DNA of 64,000 bases from Guillardia theta CCMP2712 (taxonomy: Eukaryota; Cryptophyceae; Pyrenomonadales; Geminigeraceae), in NCBI RefSeq assembly GCF_000315625.1, contig NW_005434577.1, positions 212,418 through 276,417 on the forward strand, given 5' to 3'. A program made the translations under genes and the position numbers. Below, in pieces: positions 12,173 through 24,200 of this stretch. The first letter of the stretch is position 1, and each line of letters opens with the position of its first letter. Under the pieces are notes generated by a model. The model was not told the DNA's origin, did no database searches, and saw only the letters and a program-made list of their open reading frames with translations.

Positions 12173-14533
12173 TCAGAGGTCGTCGGGATCATCGTCGATG
12201 GAGATAGAGATGGCTTCCTTGGCTCTGACCGTGATGTTCCGCATGGCGCTCAGCATCTCCCTCGCTTGCTGCGCATCCTTCTCGTAGTCCTCCTTCCTCG
12301 TCTGATGCGCCTCCAGGCGTCGCGTCAGCGTCGTCGTGAGTGTGTGCAGAGTCGACTCAAAGCCTTCAGTGCTCTCTTTGCCTTCCGCCGACGCAGGAGA
12401 TTGTAGTTGCTCCCGCTGCCTCTCTGCGAGCTGCAGTCGCGGTTTCACCATGCCTTGCATCTTATGCACCTCACCCTCCTTCCACTTGAGAGTATTCTTG
12501 TTGGTCTCCTCCCACGACAGCACCACCTGCTTCTTGATTTCCTTCTCGTACCCCCACGCCCCGCTGAAGACCTTCCTGCCCAGCCAAGCGAGGGCTCCCT
12601 GAGACTCATTCAGCACGGGTTTGACCGTTCGCTCGCACTTGATCAGATGCCTCAGCATGCCGGTGAGAGGGAGTAGCAGAGGCTCATCGAACGTGTCCTT
12701 AGACAAGCCCAGGCCCCCCCCTCCCTCTCCTACGTTGGCGTACGCGTCCAGAGAAATCTTCATGTCTTTCGCGAGGAACTGCATCATGGTCCTGTGAGAC
12801 TCCAGCCTCTCGTTGAGACTCTCAGCAAATGTCTTGTTGGCCTGCTGTACCTCGTCGTAGAGAAGCGTAGCCTTGCCATTGAGGGCAACGATGACTTCCT
12901 TGACCTTGACCTCCTTGCTCGCCTCGTCATCGAACACCAGGTCTTGCTCATGGAAGGTCTCTTGCAGGATTTCATCCACCGCTGCCTTGAACGTGTCGCA
13001 CGATCGCTCGGTGCAAGCTTGACACTCATGAATCATCTTGGAGATGTCGTCGCTGAGAGACTTGTTGGCACCTGTGAGCCGTTTGATCGTCTCTTGTATG
13101 TCCGAGAGGATTTTCTCCGTCTCCTCCTTGTTCTGGGTCACTTTGTTGGCTCGCAGAGCAATGAAGACCTCAAGGTCCTTATTCGTTTGTTCCAGCTTGA
13201 AATTCGCTGCATGCAAGGCGTTGTCACCGTTCGGAGAGCAGCACTGAAGGAGGTTCTGCTTGAAGGCAGGCCAGTGCGATGAGTTGACGATCTCGTTTGC
13301 ACGCTCCTCCAGGTTCTTGTCCGTCAGTTGTTCCTGACTGGGCAGGATACCAAACGCGAACTTGGAGAATGTGCGGAACCACTCCTGTTCCCTGAAGTGC
13401 GGGGAGCGAAGTCTTACCGCGTCAAGAGTCCGCATGGCGAGACAAGCAAGACGAGCAGAACCAAGCACAATCTTGTCTCGGTCCTCGATCATCATCGAAG
13501 CAGCCACTCGCTCTTTCACTTCCTCCTCGTCCATCCCACGGTCATCCTTCTCATCGTACTTGTTGACAAACACAAGAAGTCGGTTCTTCATGATGTGCGG
13601 GTCAAACTCGTTCGTCTGCAGGATGTCCTCGTACATCTCCTGAGCGCCAGCACTTCCGATTTGCGTATAGTCCACCACCAGGATCACTGACGTCGACATG
13701 TTCATCTGCTGCTTGATCATCTCCCTGAACTCGCTCCTGTTGCTCTCGTTAGGGCCAGGAAGGTCCAGCAGCGTCAGCCGATGGCTTTTGCTTGCTACTG
13801 GCCAGTTGTCGAACGTGGTCTCAATGACAGGGAGGTTGTCGAGTCGAACGAGGAAGTGCCAAGGGAGATCGAGCTTGGCAGCAAGGCACTCCCGCACAAA
13901 CCAGTTCACACATGACATGTACTTGTACACCTCTGGCAACGAAGTGCACGCCGCAAGGTCGATGGTAGTAGAGGCACGCTTCCAGCACTCTCGCAGGAAT
14001 TCCAGGTTCTGATCCATTTCCGCGCTCCTGGGCTCTCTCTCTATCGACACGAACTTTTCCAGCAGATCCAACCACAGGTCAGAGTTCTGAACTTTGATAA
14101 CCGTCTCTCCCCGATCGGATTGCCGTATGAGCACAGGGAAAGCTGTCTCCGCACAGTTGCGGTGTGGCAGTAGCTCTTTGCCGACAATCATGTTGATCGT
14201 TGAAGACTTGCCAGCCTTCATCGTTCCTGTAACTGTGAATAGATCTCCGCCGATGCTCAGTTTTAGCTTCTCATTCTCAAGCCTTTCATCGCACATCTTC
14301 TTCTGACCTGCTTCGATAAAACCTTGATCTATCATCGTCTTGATCAGTCTCAGGTAGTCATTCAGTGACGACAACAAAGTTCTTGTATTGTCATCCAGGT
14401 TTTGCTTGAGTAGAAATGGCTTGCCGATGTTGGTAGCTCTCTCTGTCCTGGGAATTTTTGTGCTGGGTCTGGTCTCTTCGGACTCAGAGCTCCTCTTGTT
14501 TGAAGATGACTCCTGAGAGCCCTTGTCCTCCAT
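12173..14533 (-). CDS. Dynamin-like large GTPase
   Basis: A single-exon ORF of about 786 residues from the ATG at 14533. An in-frame extension upstream has no ATG and begins at a plausible acceptor (TTGATTGGCAG), so a 5' UTR intron is likely. GTPase motifs appear in order: P-loop GTMKAGKSST, a switch-I Thr within CAETAFP, DLPGPNE (G3) and VNKYDEKDD (G4). The second half is helical and charged, as in dynamin stalks. No PH or proline-rich tail was seen. Family members remodel membranes by GTP-driven assembly; the target membrane is unknown. The N-terminus is acidic and Ser-rich with a basic patch. The gene lies between the caspase/ART gene and its duplicated relative, on the same strand as both. 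Confidence 0.85.
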   Translation of the reverse strand: MEDKGSQESSSNKRSSESEETRPSTKIPRTERATNIGKPFLLKQNLDDNTRTLLSSLNDYLRLIKTMIDQGFIEAGQKKMCDERLENEKLKLSIGGDLFTVTGTMKAGKSSTINMIVGKELLPHRNCAETAFPVLIRQSDRGETVIKVQNSDLWLDLLEKFVSIEREPRSAEMDQNLEFLRECWKRASTTIDLAACTSLPEVYKYMSCVNWFVRECLAAKLDLPWHFLVRLDNLPVIETTFDNWPVASKSHRLTLLDLPGPNESNRSEFREMIKQQMNMSTSVILVVDYTQIGSAGAQEMYEDILQTNEFDPHIMKNRLLVFVNKYDEKDDRGMDEEEVKERVAASMMIEDRDKIVLGSARLACLAMRTLDAVRLRSPHFREQEWFRTFSKFAFGILPSQEQLTDKNLEERANEIVNSSHWPAFKQNLLQCCSPNGDNALHAANFKLEQTNKDLEVFIALRANKVTQNKEETEKILSDIQETIKRLTGANKSLSDDISKMIHECQACTERSCDTFKAAVDEILQETFHEQDLVFDDEASKEVKVKEVIVALNGKATLLYDEVQQANKTFAESLNERLESHRTMMQFLAKDMKISLDAYANVGEGGGGLGLSKDTFDEPLLLPLTGMLRHLIKCERTVKPVLNESQGALAWLGRKVFSGAWGYEKEIKKQVVLSWEETNKNTLKWKEGEVHKMQGMVKPRLQLAERQREQLQSPASAEGKESTEGFESTLHTLTTTLTRRLEAHQTRKEDYEKDAQQAREMLSAMRNITVRAKEAISISIDDDPDDL

Positions 14534-14740
14534 CGCTCTCAAGTCTGCCAATCAAATTAGAAAAGATATGTAGGATCAATATTCACACGCCAACGAGGGC
14601 TGTCACTGATGATCACTGCACAGAGAGCTATTTGTAATCTATTGTGATTCTGATCTAATTGACTGAGATCTCTCTTGATATATGTCTGAATCACTACTGA
14701 AACTTGTGTATGTCATTCGTGCATGTTCGCTCGTGCATGT

Positions 14741-17700
14741 TCAAGTCCCGTTATGTCGCTTGGCTCGATCGTATCGATCACCAATCGAATCCCTTGATGG
14801 GATTGGTTTATCCCAATCTTGGGAGCGACTGAGGTACAAGACCTGGAGCGTGTCGCGCATGTCAGGAGGAAGCGCCCACCGACCTGAGTCTGACGATGAC
14901 GAGTCCTCGCCTTGTTTCGCCTTGCCTGACTCGGGGATTGAAGCTTCTTCAAGCTCATGCAGGAGCTGTAAACCGACCTCAGAGTCCGCCTCAGCCTTGT
15001 CTGCTGGTCTGCTCTGAGCTTCTTGCGCGTGTTCGCGTTGACTTGGGTTTCTCTCCTTCGGCTCATCGGGTTGATCTCCCTGGTCTAGCGATAGCTTGAC
15101 TAGTGCTTGCGCCTCCTCTCCCTCGATTTGTCTTCTTCTCTTCTTCCTCTGCTCGTCAATTAGTGTATCGGCCTCTCCTTCCTCTGGCTTTCGCTTCTCC
15201 TTCTCTTGTCTCTTGCTTGCTGTCAGGCCTGGCGTCAGAGTCGCCTGCTGCTTGTCGTCATCATCCCCTTCATGCCCATGCCCATGCTCAATCCTTTCAT
15301 GTGCTGACGTCATCATAGCTTGCTCGCTGGCCTCCTCGTCTCGGTGCTTCCTCCTCTCGTCTAGACTATCCGACCCCACCTGCCCTCATACGTCAGACCC
15401 TCATACCTCACGGCTACATGTACATCCGGCTCTACCCTAGAAGCCGAAGCCGCAGACGAGCCGCCGGTCGTCAGTCTTCTTGCCTTCTTGCTCTCACCTG
15501 CGCATGGCTTAGACGATCGTAGTCTATCGCCTCTACCTTACCTCCCCCTTCCTTCACAAACGCCTCGAAGCTTCTATACCCTCCAGGCCTCTTGCACTCC
15601 TCCAGCCCTCGGAAACCCTCGCTCAGCTCCTCGCTCCAGCCCTCCTCGCACTCCCTCCAGTCTGCCCTGTACCCGTCGCTCCTCACGACCCAGCCTGTGC
15701 TGCTAATCCACGTCCTCCAGCCCTCCAGCTCGTGTCTGTCGTTCTCTTGCTTGCTGTGATAGTATTGGAGTAGACAATAGTGCAAGAACACGCTGCTCAG
15801 CTTGGTCATCTTCAGCATCATGACGAAGTTTCCGACCTCCACGGCTCTCTCCAGCACATAGAAGTAGAACAAGAGCTCCTGACTATTCTGTTCCATGATT
15901 TGCTCTCGAAGATGCTCTTCGATCTTATCCATCCCGTCCTCCCATGACACCGACGGGTCCAAGCATGGATTGATAACCTCCTCCTGCCATATCTCCAGGG
16001 ATGCCTCAAGCTCTTCAGCTCTAGACGAGACTCTAGGTAACTCCTTGCTAATCGTGTAGTCCAGGATCGCAATGAGCACTTTGTCGTCCGATATGCTGCG
16101 ACCTGTCTGACTTGCCTTCCATGCATCGAACGACGGCGACGAGATCTTGTTCTGATCCACGTGCTTGCGCACAAGCTGAACAAGCTCGGGGCCTACGAGG
16201 TTCTTCTTAACCATTGAACGGTAATAATCTAAAAGTCTCTTGGTAGAGAACCTCGTGTCTTCATATCGCAGGAAGTACATCAGCACGATCGAGCACACCC
16301 TCCACCGCGGACTATCCGCTCGCTGCTCTCCAAGGACATACTTCACCGCCTCCATCGCCCTGTCTCTGAAAGACTTGGCGTCCTCAGGGCTGTAAGCCAG
16401 CACGTACGTGTCTGCCTTGGACGTGTCTGTGAGAGGAGGATAGCTCGATACGACATCCTTGGCAGCATGCAGTGCAGCTGTACTGCTCCTGATGTCTCTC
16501 AGAGCCTCGCCGTCGCTCACCAGGCAGAAGCCTTCCGGAATGTCATAAATGTTCATCAATACACAAGGTTGTGACTCTTTGCATCTCCTCGCACAGTCTA
16601 GTAAGACGCTGTCAAGCGGTCTGTTGCAAGCGAACATCCCTGTCTCTGCATCCAGAAGCGACTCAAACAGCTTCGACTCGTCGCTTGCTGTCTTGCCCTT
16701 GCCGCATGTCAGCAGCAGAGTCCAATGCTTGGGCAGCGCCTTCTCTTCCGGATCTTGCGGTAGACCTTCTGGCACTCCCTCGATCTTTTCCCGACCAGCG
16801 TCTATGACCACAAGCACCCTCGGATGATATCCTGATACGTCTTGCTCGAAGTCCCTGAAGAACTTGAAAACCTCCTCCATTGAAAGCATCATTTCACCCA
16901 TCTCCCGGAATGATAACCCTCTCACTTCCTCCACGTCCGTCGGTATCAACATCTGATCCTTGCTCCTTGACTCGTAGATGCCATGGCCCGCGTAGAAGAA
17001 GATCACCAGCTCCGGACACGCTCCCTCTAGCTCCCTCAGACTCCTCCTCAGGTACTCCTTCATCTCGGACGGACTCTTGGGGTTCGAGCTCAAGACCGAG
17101 TGACACTGCGGGAGTGAGCAGAGCTTCTCATGCAGCTCCGTCGCATCCTCCACGGCCCTCGCAAGCGGCTCGAGCTCTCCCTGGTAGTCGTTGAGCCCCA
17201 TGCACAGCCCGTACACCCGAGGATGCTCCAGGAAGATCAAGTCTGCCTCGAAGCTCCGCTCCGTCCGACTGTCCTCGAAGCTCTGGGAGCGATACCTCGA
17301 CTGACCTGACAGAGCGCTAGCAACACATCGAGTCACGTCCGTACCCTCCTCTCACGCCCTCCTCCTCCGTCTACGCTCTTACCTGTTGCGCCTCGAGAAG
17401 CTCTCGTCTGCTCTACCTCCCTCTAGAGCAAGCGCTATGACTCGCTTGACTAGCTCCCCAGCACCCTCGTCGTCTCCGCCTCCTCCCTCGCCAAGCAAGA
17501 CGGCTTCATCCGCCTTGCGTGTCTCTTGTCTCGTGCTGCTGTCAGAGCCTCTCCCTCCTCTCCTCTCTATCGCTTTCATCCTAGCACGAGTCAAGCTCCC
17601 GCCTGTCGCCCGGCCCGAGACAGCCTCGTCCTTGCTACGAGCCCCCCAGCTCTCGGAGGTCATGACGTGCAGGCAAAGCTCGTCATCCGGCCGCTCCTCC

Positions 17701-19941
17701 TCTCTGAAGCACAGGAGCCGCTCCAGGAGCGAGTCTTGGCCCTCCAGGTCGATGATGCAGATGAGGCGGGTGGTCTTTCGTTGCATGCCGGCCAAGAGCT
17801 TGTCTAGCAAGCGCTTGGTCTGAGAGACTGGGCTGCTGCTCCATGCCTGGAGGTCTGAGAAGGTCTTGAGGAGGGAGTGAAACCTCTTCTGCACGTATCC
17901 CTGCATGGCAGGCTTGATGCTGCTGCTCGCGGTCAAACTGTTATATAAATGAAAGTTAGAAGCCACTCGTTTGCGGCCACTCGTTAGCGGCTGATCAACA
18001 ATCTCATCGGAAGATAAAATGTTTTCTAACTGTCCAAGCTTTTCACTTGTCTCCTCGACCCCGCTCTCCTCCACCTGGAGTCGCAAGTCAGTCAGCTTGC
18101 AGCCTCTCCTCCTCCTCTCTCTCTCGCGGGCACTACCGAGAGCTTCTGCCGCTCCTCGCTGACTTGAGAGTCGACTTCCTGCTCTCGTCCCCAGACTGTC
18201 AGCGCCCCTGCCCCGGCAGCCAACGTTCACGTCAGTCATCAGCATCTTCCCTCGTGAGCATCGGCTCTCACCTCCTCCCTCTAGCTTTCTCCACCCCACA
18301 AAGCCCTCGTCGTCTCCTCCTACGCCTGCCAGTAGAGATCGGAGCTGCTCCGCCTCCTCTGTCTCGAGACGCTCCTCCAGCTCCCCGTGCTCATGACTGC
18401 CAAACACCCACCCACTGCTGCTCACCCACGTTCGAAACCTGCCCTCCTCCTCCTCCCCTTGCCCCTCCCCCCCCTCCTCACTCACTTCGTCCAGCGCCGC
18501 CCTCACTCTCTTCGCCAGCGCCACGGACAAGCAGGCGCAGCTGAGCCTCGTCATCTTCAAAAACGTCACGAAGCTGCTGGTCTCGACCACTCGCGACAGC
18601 ACGTGCACTGCGAGCAGAGGGCTCAGCCTCCCGTCCTGATCTGCCGTCAACTTGTCCTTGAGGTACTCCTCTGCTTCGTCCAGCGCCTTCTCCTCCGTCA
18701 TGTCGCCCCCGTAGAAGTCTTGAAGCCGCACGTCCTCCTCCCACAAGCGAAGCTCTGACCTCGCTTCCTCGGGCATGTGCGAGAGCGACCGCTTGATCTC
18801 CTCGCGTACGGTGAAGTCGATCGCTGCTACCGCCGTCTTGCTGCTGGTCGACGTCCCGTAGGTCTCTTGTACCCACTGCTCTAGATTCTCCGACCGGATC
18901 TCGTTCGTGCTCATACGACCGTTGACCGCCTTGATGAGGTCAGGACCAAGCTTCTTCTTCGATCGCGTCTGAAAGTATCTGCGAGTCGCTTGAGTCTCGT
19001 ACCTCGTCTCCTCGTACCTCAGAAACACCAGCACAAACATCGAGCACACCCTCCACCGTGGACTCTCCTCTAGTAGGCTGCCAAGACTCTCCTGCAGTAG
19101 GCCTAGGATGCTGCTTCGAAACGCGTCTGCTCCTGTCCCAGCTGCTCCAGGGCTGTATCCAGCTACGACCTCTGCTGCAGGGCCCGGGCTTGTCGGCCCT
19201 GCCGATGGATCCTCAAGCCTCCTCGAGCTCTCCGCGACCCTCCTCGCTCCTTGTTGTATCTGCTGGATGTCTCTGAGGACCGTCGGGTCCGGCCTGATAC
19301 ACAAGCCCTCCGGGATGAAGTCAGAGCAGAACGATACTGCCACCTGCTCTCTGCGGCGACTTTCATGCATAGCATGCTCGATGGCCTGCCTTAGCCTCAT
19401 GTTCCGTGCGAACATCCCATGCACCTTGTCGAGAAGGTCCCTGAGGAATGCTGACTCATCAGCTGCCTCCTGACCTCTGCTGCATGACAGGAAGAGCGAA
19501 ACCTTCATGCTCCTAGTCTTGTCCGATCTCACTGGCTCGATACTTTAGCCCCTCCACGTTCTCTGCCCCCGCAGCCATGGCGCTCAGCATATCTGCGACG
19601 GTCACCACGCTCCATCCTTGCTCCTCTGACATCTCCGGCCTCACGACATCGCATGTCAGCATTGCGATCTCACCCGAGCTCAGCTGTATCGCATGCCCGG
19701 CATAGAACACCAGCATCAGCTCCGGTCGCTTGGTCTGGCAGTCCATGGCGAGAGAGGAAAGAATGTCTAACATGGACTGTCTCGTCGACGGGTTGGCGAG
19801 GAGGAAGGAGGAGCAGCCCGAGCTGCCTTCCAGATCCCTATGCATTCTACGCGCATCTTTCACAGCCTCATCCAATGGGTCCAAATGTGTGTAAACATCG
19901 GCTCCTATGCAGAGAGCCTTGACACGACGAGTACCTTGCAT
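14741..19941 (-). CDS. Fused double caspase-like protein without catalytic cysteines, with truncated ART-gene linker
   Basis: Predicted exons (minus): 19941-19544, 19512-17383, 17316-15498, 15379-14741; phases agree and give 1,661 residues. The first unit is a divergent caspase-like domain: its His motif is YAGHA, and the segment that should hold VVIDAC is absent. It runs on without a stop into a copy of the N-terminal region and second caspase-like domain of the 1-6280 gene. There YAGHG is kept but the active-site motif reads VVIDAGR, a Cys-to-Gly change (TGT to GGT, 16794-16796). The last exon has only the start of the charged linker, then novel sequence and a stop, so the ART and ankyrin parts are missing. 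The 31-nt first intron is unusually short and could instead be a frameshift. The product may be a non-catalytic regulator or decoy, or the locus may be a decaying chimera. Confidence 0.62.
14819..17931. repeat. Segmental duplication, copy 2 (partner 3148-6253)
   Basis: Second copy of the block described at 3148-6253, again minus-sense. It carries the same 66-bp and 118-bp introns at 17317-17382 and 15380-15497. The right end is fused in frame to an older caspase-like relative (17932-19941). Confidence 0.88.
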
Positions 19942-20028
19942 CTCACTCTGTTGAGCGTACCTGAGAGTTTGATTATTGATAGATAGATTTTTGATTATTG
20001 ATAGATAGATTATTGATAGATAGTACCA

Positions 20029-20135
20029 TCTATCTAGGAAAATTGTCCATCTAGGAAAATTGTCCATCTAGGGAAATTGTCCATCTAGGAAAATTGTCGA
20101 TCTAGGAAAATTGTCTATCTAGGAAAATTGTCTAT
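20029..20135. repeat. 17-bp tandem repeat (CATCTAGGAAAATTGTC)
   Basis: About six direct copies at 17-bp spacing follow a GATAGATAGATT-type run (19970-20025). The block lies just upstream of the double caspase-like gene. It is non-coding in all frames and its role is unknown. Confidence 0.8.
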
Positions 20136-20218
20136 CATATTTGTTGGAACAAGTCTCTCACGGTTTTACAAATGAATGGCTTCTCACAATCCGTTTGAGA
20201 AGAAGCAGCGAAAAATTT

Positions 20219-20220
20219 GT

Positions 20221-20269
<49 letters not shown>

Positions 20270-20271
20270 TC
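20219..20271. repeat. (GGAGCA)n hexanucleotide array
   Basis: About nine copies of AGGAGC/GGAGCA in intergenic DNA. The same hexamer (or its complement TGCTCC) forms arrays at several other places in the window. Confidence 0.85.
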
Positions 20272-20476
20272 AGCCAAAGCTGTGTATAAGGCTCCTACTT
20301 GAGAAGTTGCTCTAGTGTGTTCTCTTTTCAGGACTATATCAGATCATCTCCTTCCTTGCTTTCTTCCCTCCTTCTCCTCTCCTCCCATCCACCAGCCTCA
20401 GTCACGTTCCCATGACCTCCTCTCTTGCCTTCCTGACGACGATTCAGCCCCGCTACTTATTTTCCCAGTAGACCAC

Positions 20477-20796
20477 CCCACCTAAAAGTTAAGTTAAAAA
20501 AAATCAGTACGAAGACATTGAATCAGGAGAGTCCAGGCTCTCCTGATTGTCCTCGTACTGATTTTAACTTAACTTTGAGTAAAGGCTCAGGAGTCAGCGG
20601 CTGTGTTGGAAGGCTGTCACTAGTGGGCAGGATACCGGGCCCGCTTGGTTCTCGCGCGCTAGGCTCCGACGAGTCAGTGAAGGCTTTCGGGCCGGGCCTC
20701 TTCAGGCTCGTCGTACCGGGCCCAGGCTGTGCGACCCTGACCCGTAGTCAGTGTCTGATTCTCGCTGCCGCCGGGGCCGCGCCCGCCGCCGTGACT
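20477..20796. mobile_element. Candidate short non-autonomous element with hairpin end and 10-bp flanking repeats
   Basis: A 320-bp block is flanked on both sides by the 10-bp direct repeat AGTAGACCAC (20467-20476 and 20797-20806), as expected of a target-site duplication. Its left part holds an inverted repeat (20484-20577) and the rest is GC-rich (CCGGGCCCG, CGGGCCGGGCC). One hairpin arm also occurs near 51711-51760. No transposase is present. It could be a MITE or SINE-like insertion. Confidence 0.45.
20484..20577. repeat. Long inverted repeat (foldback)
   Basis: The arm beginning AAAGTTAAGTTAAAA with ATCAGTACGA and AATCAGGAGAG is matched by CTCTCCTGATT, TCGTACTGAT and TTTTAACTTAACTTT. Arms are about 42-46 bp with a ~6-bp loop and a few mismatches or indels. 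Confidence 0.75.
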
Positions 20797-20864
20797 AGTA
20801 GACCACGTTAAACTGAACTCGGAAATCCGAGCCAGTCACCCGTACGGTGTGGTCGGACATGTTT

Positions 20865-21257
20865 GATGGATTGTATGCAGTAGCGAAGTTAGAGCAGATA
20901 GGTAATTGACTTCAGAGATAAGAGTATTTATAAGTAGAGCAAGGATAGGAAGACAACAGAGACTGAAAGGATAGGAGAAAGAAAAAGATTAAGAGATAGT
21001 GAGAAAGGAAAAGAGAAGAGAGAGAGAATGAGGAGAAAGAAAGAGGGAGAAGAGAGGGAAAGAGACAGAGAGAGAGGAAGACAAGACCCCATGCTTATAT
21101 ACAGATAACCAGGGGTATTGTCCGCCCCGAGGATGCTTCCTCTGGTCATTCCATCGAATAGTCGGAATGGAGAACCGTACCGTTCCAGAACAGTTACAAT
21201 TTCTCAGTTTTTAGGCTCGGCAAGTCTGGGCTCTATATAAGATCCATGTGATCCGTC
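20865..21257 (-). repeat. 3' LTR of the copia element
   Basis: 393 bp, identical by eye to 26713-27105. It is purine-rich on the plus strand with a CTATATAAGA stretch. Short ORFs inside it are the same in both LTRs and are not genes. Confidence 0.93.
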
Positions 21258-21268
21258 GCCCCCCTGAG
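21258..21268 (-). other. Polypurine tract of the copia element
   Basis: On the minus strand TCAGGGGGGC sits directly upstream of the 3' LTR, the position of the plus-strand DNA primer. Confidence 0.7.
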
Positions 21269-21287
21269 ACCAGACATGGTAGAGTCC

Positions 21288-24200
21288 CTAGTCAGGTGAG
21301 TCTGTAGGTTTTAGTTCTGAGATTGGATCAAGGGATGGATGTTGGAAAGACTCAAATTGGCCCAATACCTGCTTAGTCAGATTCATGTGTTGATAGCGTC
21401 CAAGTGATTTTGTCATGAGGTCAGCCAACATCTTCGAGGTCTGTACATATTGTACGTTAACGGTATTCTCTTCCACAAGTTGTCTTAGGAAAAACCTCTT
21501 GATGTCAATGTGTTTAGCCAAACTCTTTTTTCCTGGATTCGCAATGCAGATTGCAGCCTGATTGTCAATGTACAATGGAGTTGGATTGATACACTCTAGA
21601 CCCAGGTCCTCTAATATTTGTCGTATGTAGATGATTTCTACTCCAGCCTTTGCGCCTGCACAATACTCTGATTCGGCTGTACTAAGGGTGACAAGTTTGA
21701 GTTTCTTAGCCTTCCAGACTATCGGGGCACCATTGTATTGCAGAAGTAAGCCAATGGTTGAGCGACGATCTGAGGAGTCTCCTCCAAAAACGCTATCGCT
21801 GTATGCAATTAATCCAGGACATGGTGAGTGTAGACTTCCGGCCCGTTTGAAAATTATTCCCATATTTTTTGTCTGATTTAGATAATGAAGAACTCTCATA
21901 GCTTCCTTCCAATTTGTTACAGTGGGTGCTCTCAGATGTTGTGAGAGTCTTGAGATTGTGTAGGCCAAGTCAGGTCTTGTAAACACCGAGAGATAATTGA
22001 GTTTGCCTATCAGTTGTTGATATCTCGTCTGGTCTCCTTTGTGAAGGTAATCTCCATCATCACTAAGTTTTTGTTTGGTTGTAGTTCCAGGAGTCCAGGC
22101 TTTCATTTTCTCATCTATCTCGAATTCTGTCAATATTTCGTTGATGAATTTTTCTTGAGAGAGTGTGATGCTTCCTGTTTCAAGATCTCGTTTGATCTCT
22201 ACCCCTAAGAAGTATTCCACTTCTCCCTTATCGGTGATTGGGAACCTGTTATTCAATTCTGTCTTGAATTCATTGATAGGTTCCAAGGTGTCTCCAAACA
22301 GTAACACATCATCCACCCAGACAAGTACGATTAGAACACCCCCATCTGGTTTTCTGCGAATGTATACAGATTTTTCAAATCCGACGTCACGAAATCCTAA
22401 TTGTAACAAGTAATTTCGTAAGGTTACACTCCACAAGTTAGGGGCTTGTTTGGTACCATATAGTGCTCGCTGCAGTTTCCAGAATACTCTGTCGTCCTCT
22501 GGTAGGTCTATTGGGACACTTCCTGTGAGCCATGCACGTAAGTACTTCAATAAGTCCTTGGGAGGTCTGGTATAAATTTCCTTGTCTATGTTTGCATTTA
22601 GGAAGGCAGTTTTTACGTCGACATGGTGAATGTGATAGGTGTATTCTACGGCCAATGCAAATAGCAATCGAATAGTGCTCAGGTCTACAAATGGTGCAAA
22701 TGTCTCTTCATAGTCGATACCCTTCACTTGACGATATCCCAACGCTACTATACGAGCCTTGAATTTGTCTAGGGTTCCATCTGAATTTGTTTTTACCTTG
22801 AAAACTGGTTTGCAAGGGATAGTTTTTGTTCCGGGAGGAACCTGTGACTCAGTAGTATACACCAATTTTTGTTCAAGGCTAGTCATTTCATCTTGGAGTG
22901 CTTTCATCCATTTGTCTCTATGTTCGCTTTCGTATGCTTCCTTTATGCTTTTGGGTTCCTTGATCCGCTGCCAGTAAGTGAGAGTTGATGAGGTGAAGTA
23001 GGCAGTAGATGTGGGGTTCACTGATTCTTCTGGACTTGTACGCCCCTGCTGTACAGAGAGTATGTCATCTAGATACTGAGGAAAGTTAAATTGAAGGTCC
23101 AACACTTTCTGTAAGGAGAACTCAGAATTGTCAGTTTTCAGTGGAATTATCTTTCCAATGTCATCTGGTACAGGACAGTCCACTACTTTGGTGAGAAGGT
23201 AGGTCTGCTTATTCCTTTGTTCCCTTCTGTGGCTCATGACTGTCCATGTTCCAGGTGTCTCATCCGGATAGAAGTATGATGGTAATTCGAGTTGAACCTT
23301 ATTTCTGACAAGTGCATTGACCACTGGTTGTTTTCTGCTCAGAGTTTTCAAACTATGTCGTTGTTTGATCAGTGGTTCTGTATCTTTTGCTTTATGCACA
23401 TTGCCGGGAACAGATTTCGGAGATTCGTGATTCATCAGATCTGTACAGCAATCAGTACTGCCAGATTGTTGCTCACAGCTCATGACTTGGTGGTGTTCTG
23501 ATAGATCAGAGCTGGAGTAGTCAGGGTACTCAAGTTCATTGTCGGTAAGTAGTGTACTTATGTCCTTGAGATCTGTCAACCTTCGTGAGCTCTTTGGCCT
23601 GCAAGGGAATAAGCTTTCATCAAACGCCACAGACGTGGAGATGAAGAATCGTTTTGACTTTGGTCCATACACGAGATAACCCTTTGTATTAAACAGTGGA
23701 TCAGCATCTCCGAGATAGATTCCTTCAACAGTGCTTCCAACCAGTGAACCTTTGTTATTTTTCCTGTGAACACAAGCATAGCATCCGAACACCGGAAGCT
23801 TGTTGAGTGATGGGTAATATCCGTACAGTAATTGAAACGGAGTCTGATAGTTTAGTAACCGATGAGGAATGAGATTTGCAACACGTGCAGCGTGTACCGC
23901 TGCAAACCCCCAGAGGCTCTGGGGTAAATTGGATGTGTCCATGAATGCTCGAGTGATCTCTTTGATTCTCTTGACCGAAGATTCTGCAATACCATTCTGA
24001 CTTGGAGTGTAAGGACAAGAGTATTCAGGTCTGATTCCAGCATTTTGCAGAATGGTGTTGAGTTTCTGATTCTTAAATTCGCTGCCACAGTCGGTTTGTA
24101 GGATCAGTATTTTTACGTTAGTGCCAAATTCTGCAAGCAGGTCTCGAAAGAAGCTTTGAAGGAGTTCAGGTACATCATCCTTTTTGGGAACTAGTAGAAC

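Noticed and set aside
20928-21149. 73-codon ORF repeated at 26776-26997
   Set aside because: Identical copies lie inside the two LTRs and have no protein features.
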